Below are positions 8,109 through 18,000 of a stretch of DNA of 64,000 nucleotides, piece after piece. The notes below the pieces were generated by a model that saw only the letters and a program-made list of their open reading frames with translations, did no database searches and was not told the origin of the DNA. This stretch comes from Peronospora farinosa. Taxonomy: Eukaryota; Oomycota; Peronosporomycetes; Peronosporales; Peronosporaceae. Position 1 is the stretch's first letter; each line of letters opens with the position of its first letter. The stretch covers positions 1-64,000 of the forward strand of contig CANTFK010000756.1 in assembly GCA_947646735.1 (NCBI GenBank). Reading direction: 5' to 3'. The position numbers and the translations under genes are program-made.

Positions 8109-9677
8109 CTACTTGTCTCTAGTAGATCTCGCCAGCACGGCACTATGCTGACCACCAGCTTCGATCTGATAAATCTTTGCCTCGCCAAATGTCTTGTCCT
8201 TGTCAGACTTGGCCATCGACCAGTCCAGCTGATGCGGCTTGTTTTCGTCGTGCTCTTCTCCATTGCCTAGTGCCAACATATCACCGTAGCCCCAAGAAAA
8301 AATCGCATTGCTTTCCGTTAGCGCCAGTGCGTGGTTAGAGCCTGTAGCAATCATGCGAACGGTACTTGAGCCGCCATTCTTGGGGATAGGAATCGTAACT
8401 TTTTGTGGCCGATCCTTAAACTCGCCGGTGGCACAAGTTTCAAGCGTACCAAGCTGGCCTGAGTCTGCGCGACCAAATGTATAGACGTCACCGTCAATAG
8501 TGAGAATGACCGAGTGATGGGCTCCTCCGTCCACAAACGCGACAGTCTCGGAACTAAGATCCTCTACTAGTTCTAGCTCGGTGCAGTTTTCAGTGCTACC
8601 AATTCCCAGCTGGCCGTAATTGTTGAGTCCGCATGTGTACAAGTATCCATTCATGCTCAAAGCAAACAGACTGTGGTACGAGCCACAGCCGATGGACTTG
8701 GTAGCCGGAAGCGGGTCCTTTCCTAGCATCACAAGTTTCGGTTGCAGGTGTTCCGAGTACACCATATCAACCTTATAGTCTCCCTTTGCGTCCTTCGTCT
8801 CTGCGTCTACCTTACGTCCAAGTTGGCCCATTTCTCCCAGTCCCCACGAGTACACACGCCCATCATTCGTTCGCACAAGATTGAACGTACTACCGCAACG
8901 TACATCAGCTACATTTTCCAACGCCTTAATCAAGAACGGCCGGAGTTGTTTCTGCTTGAATGCAGCCTTGGCCGATGGAGCATCACACCACTGTTTGCCT
9001 TCCTTGTCACGGTAGCAGCCCCACGTGTACACTTTTCCAGCCAGTGTCACGACAGTGGTATGACAATCACCACCAACAATTTGCACTGCCATGGCTTCTT
9101 GTGGTCCAAAACCGTCCACTTTATTCGGGACGTTTTCGTCTCCGTCGCGACCGATAGCTCCATCGTCATTGCAACCCCATGTATAGACCTCTCCAGCTGC
9201 CGTAACAGCAGCAGAATGAAGACCACCACAAGTCACACGGACAATCTTGAGATTCGATAACGAAGAGACAACCCGTGGGTATAAAACCATGAGATCTTCC
9301 TCGTCAACACCGTGACCCAATTGACCACAATCACCACTCCCAAACGTCAATACTTGGCCTGTATGACCGCCAAAACTCGCGTCAATCACACGTGCATAGG
9401 CTATATACTCCTTCATATTTATTTCCCAGCTGTTGGTCGCATTGTGCGCCCATTGCGTCTTAAGATTCGCCACAAAAGCGCGATTCAAAGCCGTGAGCTG
9501 ACGAGTCGCTTCTTGTGCACGGGTAGTCGATGTAGCCTTCACAATCTTACGAGCCTTTAACACTTGAGTTGATGCACGAGGGAACGATGTAATGTCGCCA
9601 TTGGGGCTATCAACAACGACGAGAGACGCTTCGTATTGATCCTTAGATACACCAACGTCTACGCGACCTCGTTTCAT
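8109..9677 (-). CDS. RCC1-repeat protein (probable Ran guanine-nucleotide exchange factor)
   Basis: Single exon, 522 residues. Seven RCC1 blades are marked by motifs such as FGSGDCGQLG, WGCNDDGAIG, WGLGEMGQLG, CGLNNYGQLG, FGRADSGQLG and WGYGDMLALG, enough for one complete seven-bladed propeller. A roughly 105-residue N-terminal region with Arg/Lys-rich patches precedes the propeller, as in RCC1 proteins that bind chromatin. RCC1 loads GTP on Ran in the nucleus; other RCC1-like proteins do different jobs, so the Ran role is inferred from the size and the single-propeller design. Its last 14 codons lie inside the duplicated elicitin block. Confidence 0.88.
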   Translation of the reverse strand: MKRGRVDVGVSKDQYEASLVVVDSPNGDITSFPRASTQVLKARKIVKATSTTRAQEATRQLTALNRAFVANLKTQWAHNATNSWEINMKEYIAYARVIDASFGGHTGQVLTFGSGDCGQLGHGVDEEDLMVLYPRVVSSLSNLKIVRVTCGGLHSAAVTAAGEVYTWGCNDDGAIGRDGDENVPNKVDGFGPQEAMAVQIVGGDCHTTVVTLAGKVYTWGCYRDKEGKQWCDAPSAKAAFKQKQLRPFLIKALENVADVRCGSTFNLVRTNDGRVYSWGLGEMGQLGRKVDAETKDAKGDYKVDMVYSEHLQPKLVMLGKDPLPATKSIGCGSYHSLFALSMNGYLYTCGLNNYGQLGIGSTENCTELELVEDLSSETVAFVDGGAHHSVILTIDGDVYTFGRADSGQLGTLETCATGEFKDRPQKVTIPIPKNGGSSTVRMIATGSNHALALTESNAIFSWGYGDMLALGNGEEHDENKPHQLDWSMAKSDKDKTFGEAKIYQIEAGGQHSAVLARSTRDK

Positions 9678-10923
9678 TATGGTGCACGGAAAATTGGCGA
9701 ATGGATGGGAAGTAAGGCGTTATGTTGTGTTCAAATGTACAGAAACGGACAAGTGGTTATGTCAGCAAACCTTAGTGACACTTCACACGACGGATTATAG
9801 AAGACGACTTCCTCTATTTACATGGACTTCTCTCGAGTACAAACGTAGGTAATGACCGAAACTGAAGCAGCTGACCGCGTATATAAAATACATGTCATGT
9901 ATAAGTGCCATGTATCGATAACATGCCAAGATTGAGCTCACAACTAGCAGTCATTCACTGTGATCATAATCGCCTAAGTAACTGAAGTCACTCGATGGCG
10001 TTGGCGGTGTTGCAAAGTGCTTAAGTAATGGCGTTTTTGCGTGAATTGTAGAAAGGGCCAGACGTTGACAGCGCCTCCACGATGCATAGAAGATAGTGTG
10101 ATGTATCAGACAGTAATATGCAACAATCAGGTTAAGTGCTTGTTTGTGACTGTCTGTCTACCCTTTGGTGAGTGACCCTTCGTCGAGATCGTCGTGATGC
10201 CGAGACAAGAATATCGTGGCAAAGATTCAGCCTCTCGTGTGTCGTTACGTAGCATGTAATCGTGAGTACTTTAGTGGTGCTCAGATAAGACAATTATACT
10301 GTGCCAATATAATGGCGATGCTATACATCTAAAGAAACAGCATTAGCAACAACATGTGGTCAAACGGAGATTTGCTCCAATGGACTTCATGAATCTGAGT
10401 GTGTCAACACAATGTTATTTTCCCATTACGCAAATAAAAATCCGGCGGCGAGGAGCAGGATTATCCAGAGATTTTATCGGCACTACGACCGATCGAGTGA
10501 CGTACGCAACGTCTTGCACTTTTTTGCTTGGATTTTGTGAACCAATTTGAACCAATCCAAACCAAGAAGACTGAAAAATTCAGTACTGTATTCGCACGTT
10601 TCTTTGGCAAATCTCGTTGTTTTATTATTCACAGCCAGGTTCTTCACATAAAATACCGCCCTTCATGTCATATTCCAATCAAGAATATCTCTATGGTATT
10701 CTTCCTGAAAGGATCTTCTGTAGATAAAACCGCCAAAATGTGTCAGTGACAGGCTTTTTGAAAAATAACCTTAGCAGACGCCGCAGCTGTTTTCAAACAG
10801 CCAAACAAACCAAAATTCTCACATCACCCACCCACCCACCCACCGATCGATCGACCCACACTCTCTTTCGCTCCGTACAGGTCACTCACTACTCGTTCTC
10901 ATTTCATACATTTAGTAGCACGT
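9678..10923. other. Intergenic region, 1.25 kb
   Basis: It separates divergently transcribed RCC1 and the PDZ-PH gene. Open frames are short and unconvincing. A CCCA microsatellite (about 10826-10843) followed by GATC repeats lies at 10844-10852, and an oomycete initiator-like motif lies just before the PDZ-PH start codon. Confidence 0.55.
10898..10913 (+). promoter_or_regulatory. Oomycete initiator-like element
   Basis: CTCATTTCATACATTT resembles the oomycete core promoter consensus GCTCATTYYNCAWTTT, with one extra base in the middle. It sits 11 bases before the ATG at 10924, within the range where oomycete transcription start sites are found, and supports that start. Confidence 0.5.
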
Positions 10924-12702
10924 ATGGAACTCTTGGACCCGTCGTCAACTTCATGTAGTATTCGTGTAATTGATCTTGATGATGGCTCTGTACGTTCTAT
11001 CTCATGGGATCCAAATGTACCGGATCAAGTGTTTGAAAGTCTTGTGGAATCGCAACTTCGTGCTCAATTTGGTGTCTCGGATGAAGCGTGGGTGGATCTG
11101 ATTGATACCGCGAATTCCAGTCTTGTACACATTACAAAAGATGTTTTATCAAACATGAAAGACCCGTTATGTCTCTGTCTTTCTCCTAAGACGGAAGCAT
11201 TGGCCCCAATGAAAACGACAGAAGTATTTGAAGTGGTGTTTCAAGACCGGTCTCTTGGAATGACTATCCGAGAACACAATGAAAGTGTCACGGTTAATCA
11301 TTTTAAGCGAAAACCTGATGGATCGTTAAGTGAAGCAGAGGCCTCAAACCTCATTCAGCCGAACGATGTCATTTACAAGGTCAATGGTGCTAGAACCGTC
11401 GGTCGTAGCTACGATAATGTCGTGCAGATGCTTCAGACGCAAACACGGCCTTTGAGCATTCAATTTTTTCGTCCATTTCGACGGGAAGGACTCTTTGCTG
11501 TGGAGTTTCGAGGTCCTAGTCTTAATATGACGATAACTACAGATGATGTGAATGTTATTGTGAAAGACTTGCCTATGGCTCATCCAAATATTGTAGGCTA
11601 TGCAGAAGCTCATGGAGTGCGTATCTTTGATATTATCCATGCTGTGGATGGAGAGATCATTAATGGACTTGAATACAATCGCGCCATCAGTTTGCTCAGT
11701 CGTGGTACACGTCCGATGGTAGTGGTTTTTGCACGCTCCAAGGTGATGCCTCCGACACCTGGCAGATCAACTGGTGTCATGAGCAGCCGTTTTTCGTTTG
11801 CGTCAACGGTGGCGCCGTCACCGCGCCCGAGTAACATGGACGGTTTCGGATTACGTCGGGGTTCGGGATGCTCTGCGTTGAGTGGAATGGAAGGCGAGAA
11901 TATGTTGGTGGAAGAAATGCTCGAATTTTGTGAAGGTTTGGGCAACGATAGCGTGTTGAACCAGAAGGAAGTGGATATGCTCAAGGATATGGTGCTCGCC
12001 ATGCGACCAGACGTATGCAGTGCAGTGAAGCGAAAGAACAGCAACGCGATTGTGGCGATTGTGCGGTCGCCGTTCATGCGGCTTTGGGATAGTCTATTGA
12101 AGACACGAGAGAGTATTTTGCTGGCGGGACCCGTATCGCTTAAGCGCAAGAAGCGCTTTCATTTGCTACTCACAGACCACGAACGTCTTCTCTTTGTCAA
12201 TAAGGATACTAACTTATTAGAGGATGAGATCATGTGCTCCCAGATCGTGACCGTGAGTTCGCGCTCCAAGTACCAAGAGCTCACAGTCTCTACGAGCAAG
12301 ATGGACTACGTGCTGATTGATAACTTCATTGGGCCTGTCATTTGGGTGCGCGCTATTCTGCCGTTCACGTGCACGCAAGGCATCCTCAAAGTGGCTAGCA
12401 GTAGGCGTTTCCTTGGCTCTAAGAAGCGGTATTTTGTGCTGCGTGGCAATCATCTCACGGGCTACAAGAAAGAGAGCATGATCCATCAGGTGGGTGCCAA
12501 GAGCAGCACAATTTCGCTTGCCGATGCTAAAATTGATATGACGGACCCACGCAGTCTGACCTTCATCATCACTACACCTGAGTTTAGCCAAGCTGGCAAA
12601 AAGCTTATCCTCACGGCGACGTCGACACGAGAATTTAACAAGTGGGCTACGGCATTTAAAGAACTGCAAACAATGTCTTCTTCTACCGCCGTCTCAGCCT
12701 AA
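10924..12702 (+). CDS. PDZ-PDZ-PH-PH scaffold protein
   Basis: Single exon, 592 residues. Two PDZ domains lie at about 101-186 and 190-271 (each with a GM/NMTI-type carboxylate loop region and a VNG/VDG turn). After a Ser/Pro-rich linker (about 275-320) comes a PH domain (about 383-478) resembling that of the PDK1 kinase (RFHLLLTDHERLLFVNKDT), and a second PH domain (about 483-582) with the closing Trp in FNKWATAFKEL. No kinase domain is present. The likely role is a membrane-phosphoinositide-binding adaptor that holds C-terminal peptides of partners. The partners cannot be named from the sequence. Confidence 0.85.
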   Translation: MELLDPSSTSCSIRVIDLDDGSVRSISWDPNVPDQVFESLVESQLRAQFGVSDEAWVDLIDTANSSLVHITKDVLSNMKDPLCLCLSPKTEALAPMKTTEVFEVVFQDRSLGMTIREHNESVTVNHFKRKPDGSLSEAEASNLIQPNDVIYKVNGARTVGRSYDNVVQMLQTQTRPLSIQFFRPFRREGLFAVEFRGPSLNMTITTDDVNVIVKDLPMAHPNIVGYAEAHGVRIFDIIHAVDGEIINGLEYNRAISLLSRGTRPMVVVFARSKVMPPTPGRSTGVMSSRFSFASTVAPSPRPSNMDGFGLRRGSGCSALSGMEGENMLVEEMLEFCEGLGNDSVLNQKEVDMLKDMVLAMRPDVCSAVKRKNSNAIVAIVRSPFMRLWDSLLKTRESILLAGPVSLKRKKRFHLLLTDHERLLFVNKDTNLLEDEIMCSQIVTVSSRSKYQELTVSTSKMDYVLIDNFIGPVIWVRAILPFTCTQGILKVASSRRFLGSKKRYFVLRGNHLTGYKKESMIHQVGAKSSTISLADAKIDMTDPRSLTFIITTPEFSQAGKKLILTATSTREFNKWATAFKELQTMSSSTAVSA

Positions 12703-12972
12703 CGGGATAAGCCGTTGCTCTCAGATTCAGCGCAATACTTACTCAGACATCACGGAGAGCTGAGGTGTGACGTGGCGCTTGACGGCAGCAGAATGACAGG
12801 AAATAGTACTATTGCAGTGGCCAACGGGCTACTGCTGCAACCAATGCGGAATGATGTAGTGAATGGAACGAAGAAACAAAGCTCGTGGCAGCTTTTTTAC
12901 TGTACTTACAGTGTATGGGGCAGAACGCAAATAAACACAAGAAGATGAAGCCAAATACAGAAGTTGAAAGTG

Positions 12973-14274
12973 CTAACCTTTTGCACCGAGCAGTTTCTTG
13001 TCGTTTACGTACGCTTCGATCTCCGCCACGAGCGCTCGGAACTCATCGATCGGCGTACGGTATGCCCAGGTTTTATAAAACTCGAGCTTTTTCTGCACTA
13101 CTGTAAGCTTTTTCATTGCTGCCTTCTTCTCCTTCCTGGCTTGTTTGTCGGTTTCACCGCTACGCGCGAGCTCTTGAGCATATTTCTTCAAAAGAGCATG
13201 CGTGTCACTGAGAGCATCAAGTAGAAATACATCAGAACGTAAAAGCTGCTGTGTGTCCTGGATAGCCAGTGCATTTGCGGCTGGTCCGTCACTCGACCGC
13301 TTTTCCAAACAAGTCACGCAGACGTGTTCGACAGACCCGTATCGTGCATCCAGACTAAGGACTTGGCACAAATCTAGTAACATCAGGGCCGCTTCTGCCA
13401 CATCTTGTCCATAGTCGCCATTAAAAGCGCGAAGCACGAGCGTGTAAGCAAATAGAACTTCGATTAAATTGAAACGCAGGCACGGCGACGGTAATCTTCC
13501 ACCTGGCAGCAAAGCGATGATGCCATCAGGCATGTTCTGCGCTTCACTGTTCGTAAACAGCCCAACCGGATATAAAACCGCAGGCTCCACCATTATCAAC
13601 TCCTCGTTCTCGTACCCATCGTCCTCAATCTCCTCCAATATGAACTGTCGTCGTCGAGCCGTGGTCTCGCTGCAGTATTTGCGCTCCGACATAAACCACC
13701 ACGGTGTCCAGAGCCCCACAAGTTTTCCAAGTCGTCCATCTGCTACTTCTCTTAAGAATCTCTTCCTTTCTTCTGCAGTTAAGCTTTCCAATGTCAATTT
13801 TCCAGCTTGATCTAAAAGTGCCAGTTCTTGCATTCTCTCCATCAGTGCTTCTTCATTACTATCTTCATCTATCAACCGCTGCTGCTCTTCCTGAAACTGT
13901 TGAACACGTTCCATGAGATCCTGAATGTTTTTCTTCTGCTTATTTTCATCGTCTCCTCTTGTAATTGAAGCCAACTTCATTTCACTGCGTACATGACTTT
14001 CAAAAAACTTTTCGGTGCAGTTCTCACCATGAGACCGATAACAGTCCACGCTACAGTAAGGAATGTTGCAACGGGGACACGTATACCTCGCCTTACACGT
14101 CGTGCAGACGCGACATACTCGAACCAGTGATGTATTAGTTATTGATAAACCTTCCGAGAGTAAAAAAGGAGATGAAACATTGCTCAAAGGCTTCACAATT
14201 GTCCGTAATGAACCCAAACGGATTGGCACGCGCTTCATGACCAAGGAATTGTCGACTAGTAGGTTTCCAGCCAT
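12973..14274 (-). CDS. zf-HIT domain protein (ZNHIT2-like)
   Basis: Single exon, 433 residues from the ATG at 14274; the frame is open a little further upstream but only from GTG. A HIT-type zinc finger lies at residues 54-86 (C-x2-C-x2-C, then CPRC, YCSxxCYRSHGENC). The rest is a helical region with a long central stretch rich in Glu and Gln (about 110-150) and a conserved-looking C-terminal half with Leu-rich helices and a KQARKEKKAAMKKL basic segment. ZNHIT2 proteins work with the R2TP/HSP90 co-chaperone in assembling U5 snRNP and related complexes; the assignment rests on the finger and its placement. Confidence 0.8.
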   Translation of the reverse strand: MAGNLLVDNSLVMKRVPIRLGSLRTIVKPLSNVSSPFLLSEGLSITNTSLVRVCRVCTTCKARYTCPRCNIPYCSVDCYRSHGENCTEKFFESHVRSEMKLASITRGDDENKQKKNIQDLMERVQQFQEEQQRLIDEDSNEEALMERMQELALLDQAGKLTLESLTAEERKRFLREVADGRLGKLVGLWTPWWFMSERKYCSETTARRRQFILEEIEDDGYENEELIMVEPAVLYPVGLFTNSEAQNMPDGIIALLPGGRLPSPCLRFNLIEVLFAYTLVLRAFNGDYGQDVAEAALMLLDLCQVLSLDARYGSVEHVCVTCLEKRSSDGPAANALAIQDTQQLLRSDVFLLDALSDTHALLKKYAQELARSGETDKQARKEKKAAMKKLTVVQKKLEFYKTWAYRTPIDEFRALVAEIEAYVNDKKLLGAKG

Positions 14275-14486
14275 ACAATAAATGTACCCATTTCGCCGCA
14301 CGTAGCTGATCTATCTACTTCGGTGGTCGAGAGTATGAGTACTAGTAACTGATCGATCGCAATAGCAATGGGATGAGCCAGAATAGTTACTCTTAACCCA
14401 GTAAAACATGTTCAGAACTTATCGTCTCTCTCTTTCATTTTACGACAAAGAGGATCAACATTGGACGCACCATGACATATGTACTC

Positions 14487-17480
14487 TCATTTGGCAAATG
14501 TTTTGCTTCGCACTGAGAAAACCACGAGCAAAGGATGTCCGTCAAGGTGTACTCGCATGGAATCGTTGTAAAGCGGTACGCGGAACCTGACCTCACCTCC
14601 CTCTTCCTGACACGCGATACGTTTCAGCGAGAGAGTGCAGTGGCCGTTAATTGATTCGTTTCTCACCCATACAAGCATATGCAACTGCTCAAGCGGTCGA
14701 GTGTGTTGAATCACGGCGTTGAGCGACAGATTAAGACCATTCGATCCTTGGCATCGCTCACCGATGACATCACACTGCTTTGCATCCTCCCCGACTAATG
14801 GCGCAACTATTCGAGTCTTTTTGGGCACCACCACGTTGTCATTCCAGCTGAGCTCCATGTTGAACACCCGCAAAACGGTTGACACAAGACGCTTCTGTGC
14901 TTTCATCTGTCGAACCACGCGAGCCTGGTCGAAATAGCTGCCACTCACCGAGTTCGAATATTTGTCTCCGGCAGTATTGCAAATCGTGGAAAGGGATCGC
15001 GAGCTGCGCTGCTGTAGCTTTCGAGAAGATTCCGACGTAAATACGTCACGGCCATGGTGTGGGAAACCTAGCACAAAGGTGCCGTAGACAGGACTGTGGT
15101 CACTGACGTCCATTCCATCGCCATGGTTCACAGAGCGGTAGTTGTCAATATATCGTGGACTACCCTCAAGAGAAGTCGGATCCTGCACCTTTTCCGGGAT
15201 CAGTTTTGAATCGCCAACGAGAAGTGAGTGAATCAAGATACGATCACACCATCCAGGCACACGCTTTTTCACCTTGCCGCCCTTATAAAATGGTTCTTTG
15301 TAAAGCACACGCCAAACGAGCGATGGCCACAACGGCAGCTTCTCATTCACGTATCCACGCTTCGGGAACTTCTTGTACGTCGGGTAAAAGTCTGGAAACT
15401 TGTGCGGCTCCGTGAAGCCTTCGAAGACTCCACCGTTGCGGCGATCATTCAGAAGACCGTCAAACTTGTCGTGTAACTCAAGGTTTCGCCCTTCCTCGAG
15501 CATGTGGAGTACCATCTGCGGGTCCAGAAACACAATTCGGTAGTTCAAATCTCCCATCCACACGACGTGATGAAATTGCTCTGTAAGGTCAAAGCTATAA
15601 TGACCCATTATTCGACCAAGACTGGCGTTCAAATTCCTAATCTGTTCGCGACGGTACGTATCGTTTCGCGCGTCCAAATGGCAGTTCACGAACACAATGG
15701 TCGTGTGGTTGATCATAAGGGCCACAGCCACACCACCCTTTGACCCACTTGTAAGTTTAAACTTGTGTGCACCTGCTCGAATTAGCTTGATCTTGTCCTC
15801 AATGTTAACGCAATAAAACACAGCCATGCCCGTAAATTTGGTACCGACGAAGGCTCCGTCGCCACGGCCGTGTACAGCATCAATAATTGCATCAGGAGGC
15901 TGGTTCTTGTGATTCACCATAAAATTTCCATTCTTGAGCTCCATGCGATAGTAGCGGGTTCCCTGCCCATTGCGGTTCAAATACGCCTCCACGGCGTGAT
16001 AAACATTCTCCGACACGCCCTCCTGTACTCCAAGCACATACAGCTGATAGCCATGCGGCAGAAAGTTCTGCAGCATTGTCGCCGAGCGCTGCTCATCGAT
16101 GATGCCTTTTCCATCTTCAAACGGGTCTGCTGCGCCCATATTCCACGTGCCCACCCACATGCGTACGTCTCCTGCATTCGTTCGCTTTCCTGGTTTCAAA
16201 GCAGTCGAGGCTTTGGAGCCCAATGAAAAGCTACCTGTCCGTAGTCCAGCCTCAAAGTACGAACGAGGTGATGTTATACGATTTTCAGTCTCGTTTAAGC
16301 TTTTATCCAACCTCAAATCAGCAGACAATGTGTTTTGCTGGGCCATGACAGTTGGAGTGTTCCGTGACTTCTGAAGTGAAAAATGCTGTTTACGCACACT
16401 AACGACGTCTTCTTCAGTTTCCGAGCTCGATCCCTGAAGCGATTCGCTCTTGCAAGAGGCCTCATGCGCACTTACTGTGGCCGACACTGCCGCGGCAGTT
16501 GCGTTACCACCGTTAGCATTAGTGGATGCCGGAACGGCGAGAGGGTAAGACGTGCGTGATTTCTCAAGCACAAACTCAGGCTGCTCCAGGTCTGACAAAT
16601 TGTTGCAGCTAAAGCTACTCTTGGCATTATTTGTTCCATTCCAGTACCCCGATCGCAGTTTGACCGCGGCTTCAGTAGCATTAGCAGCTGATGCCAAGCG
16701 TCTCGTGCGTGTGCGGCGGGATGCTGCCGCAGCTTCAGCCACTGTCAGTCCAGTAACCTCAAAGCCATTTGCACAACTCTGCGACTTATTTAACCTTCCT
16801 CTTTGCTGCTGCTTGACGTCTGAGAATGCATTTCCCATCTCCGACCTCGTTAATCGTTCCGCACGCATTTCTTCAAGTGCAAACGATGTCGGAGATTTTT
16901 CTTGACCGTTTTTCAGCCGAAAATTCTCCAGCTCAAGTTCCTGCACTCGTCGACTCAATCGCGCCGCTGTATCTGCCCATTCACTGGAATTGCGTCGAGG
17001 TTCCGCTACTGTTTCCCTATGATTAAGACTAAGAGTACATCGAAGTGCTGTTGCTTCATCTGTCAGTCCAATGCTGACGTTGCGTCGTTTTTCCGACACG
17101 TCATCTCGTCCGACACTGGTAACACGTGGAGGCAGACCCGATGGTCCACAACGCACTGGATTGCCAGTGACAGTGCTGTTATCACTGCTTTCAATGAACG
17201 GTTTACATATCGTTCGTGGTGTCGGTGCTGAATACGACATCGGTCGCATCAGTGACGCAGGCGACGTCGGCGGCACGACCAATGGTGTCACGTCCGTCGC
17301 GACATGTGGACGTGTAGGTGACACGAGTTTCCGTACGTCGATTGTCTTGGTAGGTGGAGACCCCACTAGTATTTCCTGGACCTGTTGCATTGTCGATGGC
17401 TCTTGAATCTGTGAAAATGCGCGTGTGACGCGAATCCGCGGATTTCGAGCAACGGGTTCGTCCGATCGACGGTCAGTCAT
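14487..17480 (-). CDS. Inositol-polyphosphate 5-phosphatase
   Basis: 997 residues if started at the ATG at 17480; the frame is open to 17735, with another ATG at 17573. The N-terminal 430 residues are low in complexity and Ser/Thr/Ala-rich, with a short coiled coil (RRVQELELENFRL). The catalytic IPPc domain spans about 437-805: VGTWNMG at the start, MGDLNYR and PGWCDRIL (the two signature motifs), and SDHSPVYG at the end. The C-terminal 190 residues look like a C2-type beta-sandwich. The enzyme removes the 5-phosphate from phosphoinositides such as PI(4,5)P2. The gene is divergent from rotatin across 520 bp. Confidence 0.92.
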   Translation of the reverse strand: MTDRRSDEPVARNPRIRVTRAFSQIQEPSTMQQVQEILVGSPPTKTIDVRKLVSPTRPHVATDVTPLVVPPTSPASLMRPMSYSAPTPRTICKPFIESSDNSTVTGNPVRCGPSGLPPRVTSVGRDDVSEKRRNVSIGLTDEATALRCTLSLNHRETVAEPRRNSSEWADTAARLSRRVQELELENFRLKNGQEKSPTSFALEEMRAERLTRSEMGNAFSDVKQQQRGRLNKSQSCANGFEVTGLTVAEAAAASRRTRTRRLASAANATEAAVKLRSGYWNGTNNAKSSFSCNNLSDLEQPEFVLEKSRTSYPLAVPASTNANGGNATAAAVSATVSAHEASCKSESLQGSSSETEEDVVSVRKQHFSLQKSRNTPTVMAQQNTLSADLRLDKSLNETENRITSPRSYFEAGLRTGSFSLGSKASTALKPGKRTNAGDVRMWVGTWNMGAADPFEDGKGIIDEQRSATMLQNFLPHGYQLYVLGVQEGVSENVYHAVEAYLNRNGQGTRYYRMELKNGNFMVNHKNQPPDAIIDAVHGRGDGAFVGTKFTGMAVFYCVNIEDKIKLIRAGAHKFKLTSGSKGGVAVALMINHTTIVFVNCHLDARNDTYRREQIRNLNASLGRIMGHYSFDLTEQFHHVVWMGDLNYRIVFLDPQMVLHMLEEGRNLELHDKFDGLLNDRRNGGVFEGFTEPHKFPDFYPTYKKFPKRGYVNEKLPLWPSLVWRVLYKEPFYKGGKVKKRVPGWCDRILIHSLLVGDSKLIPEKVQDPTSLEGSPRYIDNYRSVNHGDGMDVSDHSPVYGTFVLGFPHHGRDVFTSESSRKLQQRSSRSLSTICNTAGDKYSNSVSGSYFDQARVVRQMKAQKRLVSTVLRVFNMELSWNDNVVVPKKTRIVAPLVGEDAKQCDVIGERCQGSNGLNLSLNAVIQHTRPLEQLHMLVWVRNESINGHCTLSLKRIACQEEGGEVRFRVPLYNDSMRVHLDGHPLLVVFSVRSKTFAK

Positions 17481-18000
17481 GATGGAGATCCTCGTGTTGT
17501 TTTGGATGATGGAATGGTCAGGAGTATTGAAGGTAGAGCACTGAAATGGGGGGCAATTGCCCCTATCAGTCATACAGGACGTCGGGTAACGGGAACGAGA
17601 GAGACGTCGAGAAAATGTACCAGACGGTTTTTTTTTTCGTATATTCTGTAACACTGCGAGCTGAATCTCAAAGACTGCGATGTGATACGGAACTGGGTTA
17701 TAGAAAAAAGACCAGTTGGGTTTTTTTGTGGCCACTAAAAACCGAACTTAGAGATATATGTATAAGAGGTTGATCCAATTGGAATAGGGAAGCGATCTGT
17801 TTGAGTGTATTCTACTTCTGTTAACAGTATGACTCAGTTTGTCCAGTAAGTCTCTTTACAAGGACACCGAAGTGGATTAGTTATTATTATAGGGAACATC
17901 GAAAACCTAATTGTGACCCATTACAAAGTAAAACGGACTCAAAACACCTCCCATTTTAGCTAATTCATCTTCTAACATCATTTAATTATTACCGCCAATC
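17481..18000. other. Divergent promoter region between 5-phosphatase and rotatin
   Basis: 520 bp, AT-rich towards the rotatin side, with T and A homopolymers. No gene is supported. An upstream in-frame ATG (17573) could lengthen the 5-phosphatase N-terminus. Confidence 0.5.

Larger units (their letters stand above)
6235..8152 (+). repeat. Segmental duplication, copy B (source copy)
   Basis: This is the counterpart of 543-2498. Here the right end is continuous with a complete RCC1 gene, so the block is in its ancestral setting. It includes the elicitin-like gene, its upstream region with the two hairpins, and the 3' terminal codons of RCC1. Only one copy of the 19 bp unit is found at its left edge. 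Confidence 0.9.

Noticed and set aside
8742..9260. A 172-residue plus-strand frame inside RCC1.
   Set aside because: It is antisense shadow of RCC1 and shows no domain.
17481..17735. N-terminal extension of the 5-phosphatase frame.
   Set aside because: The outermost start is GTG; ATGs at 17573 and 17480 are both possible, and the inner one gives a typical product. No evidence decides, so the shorter form is reported.
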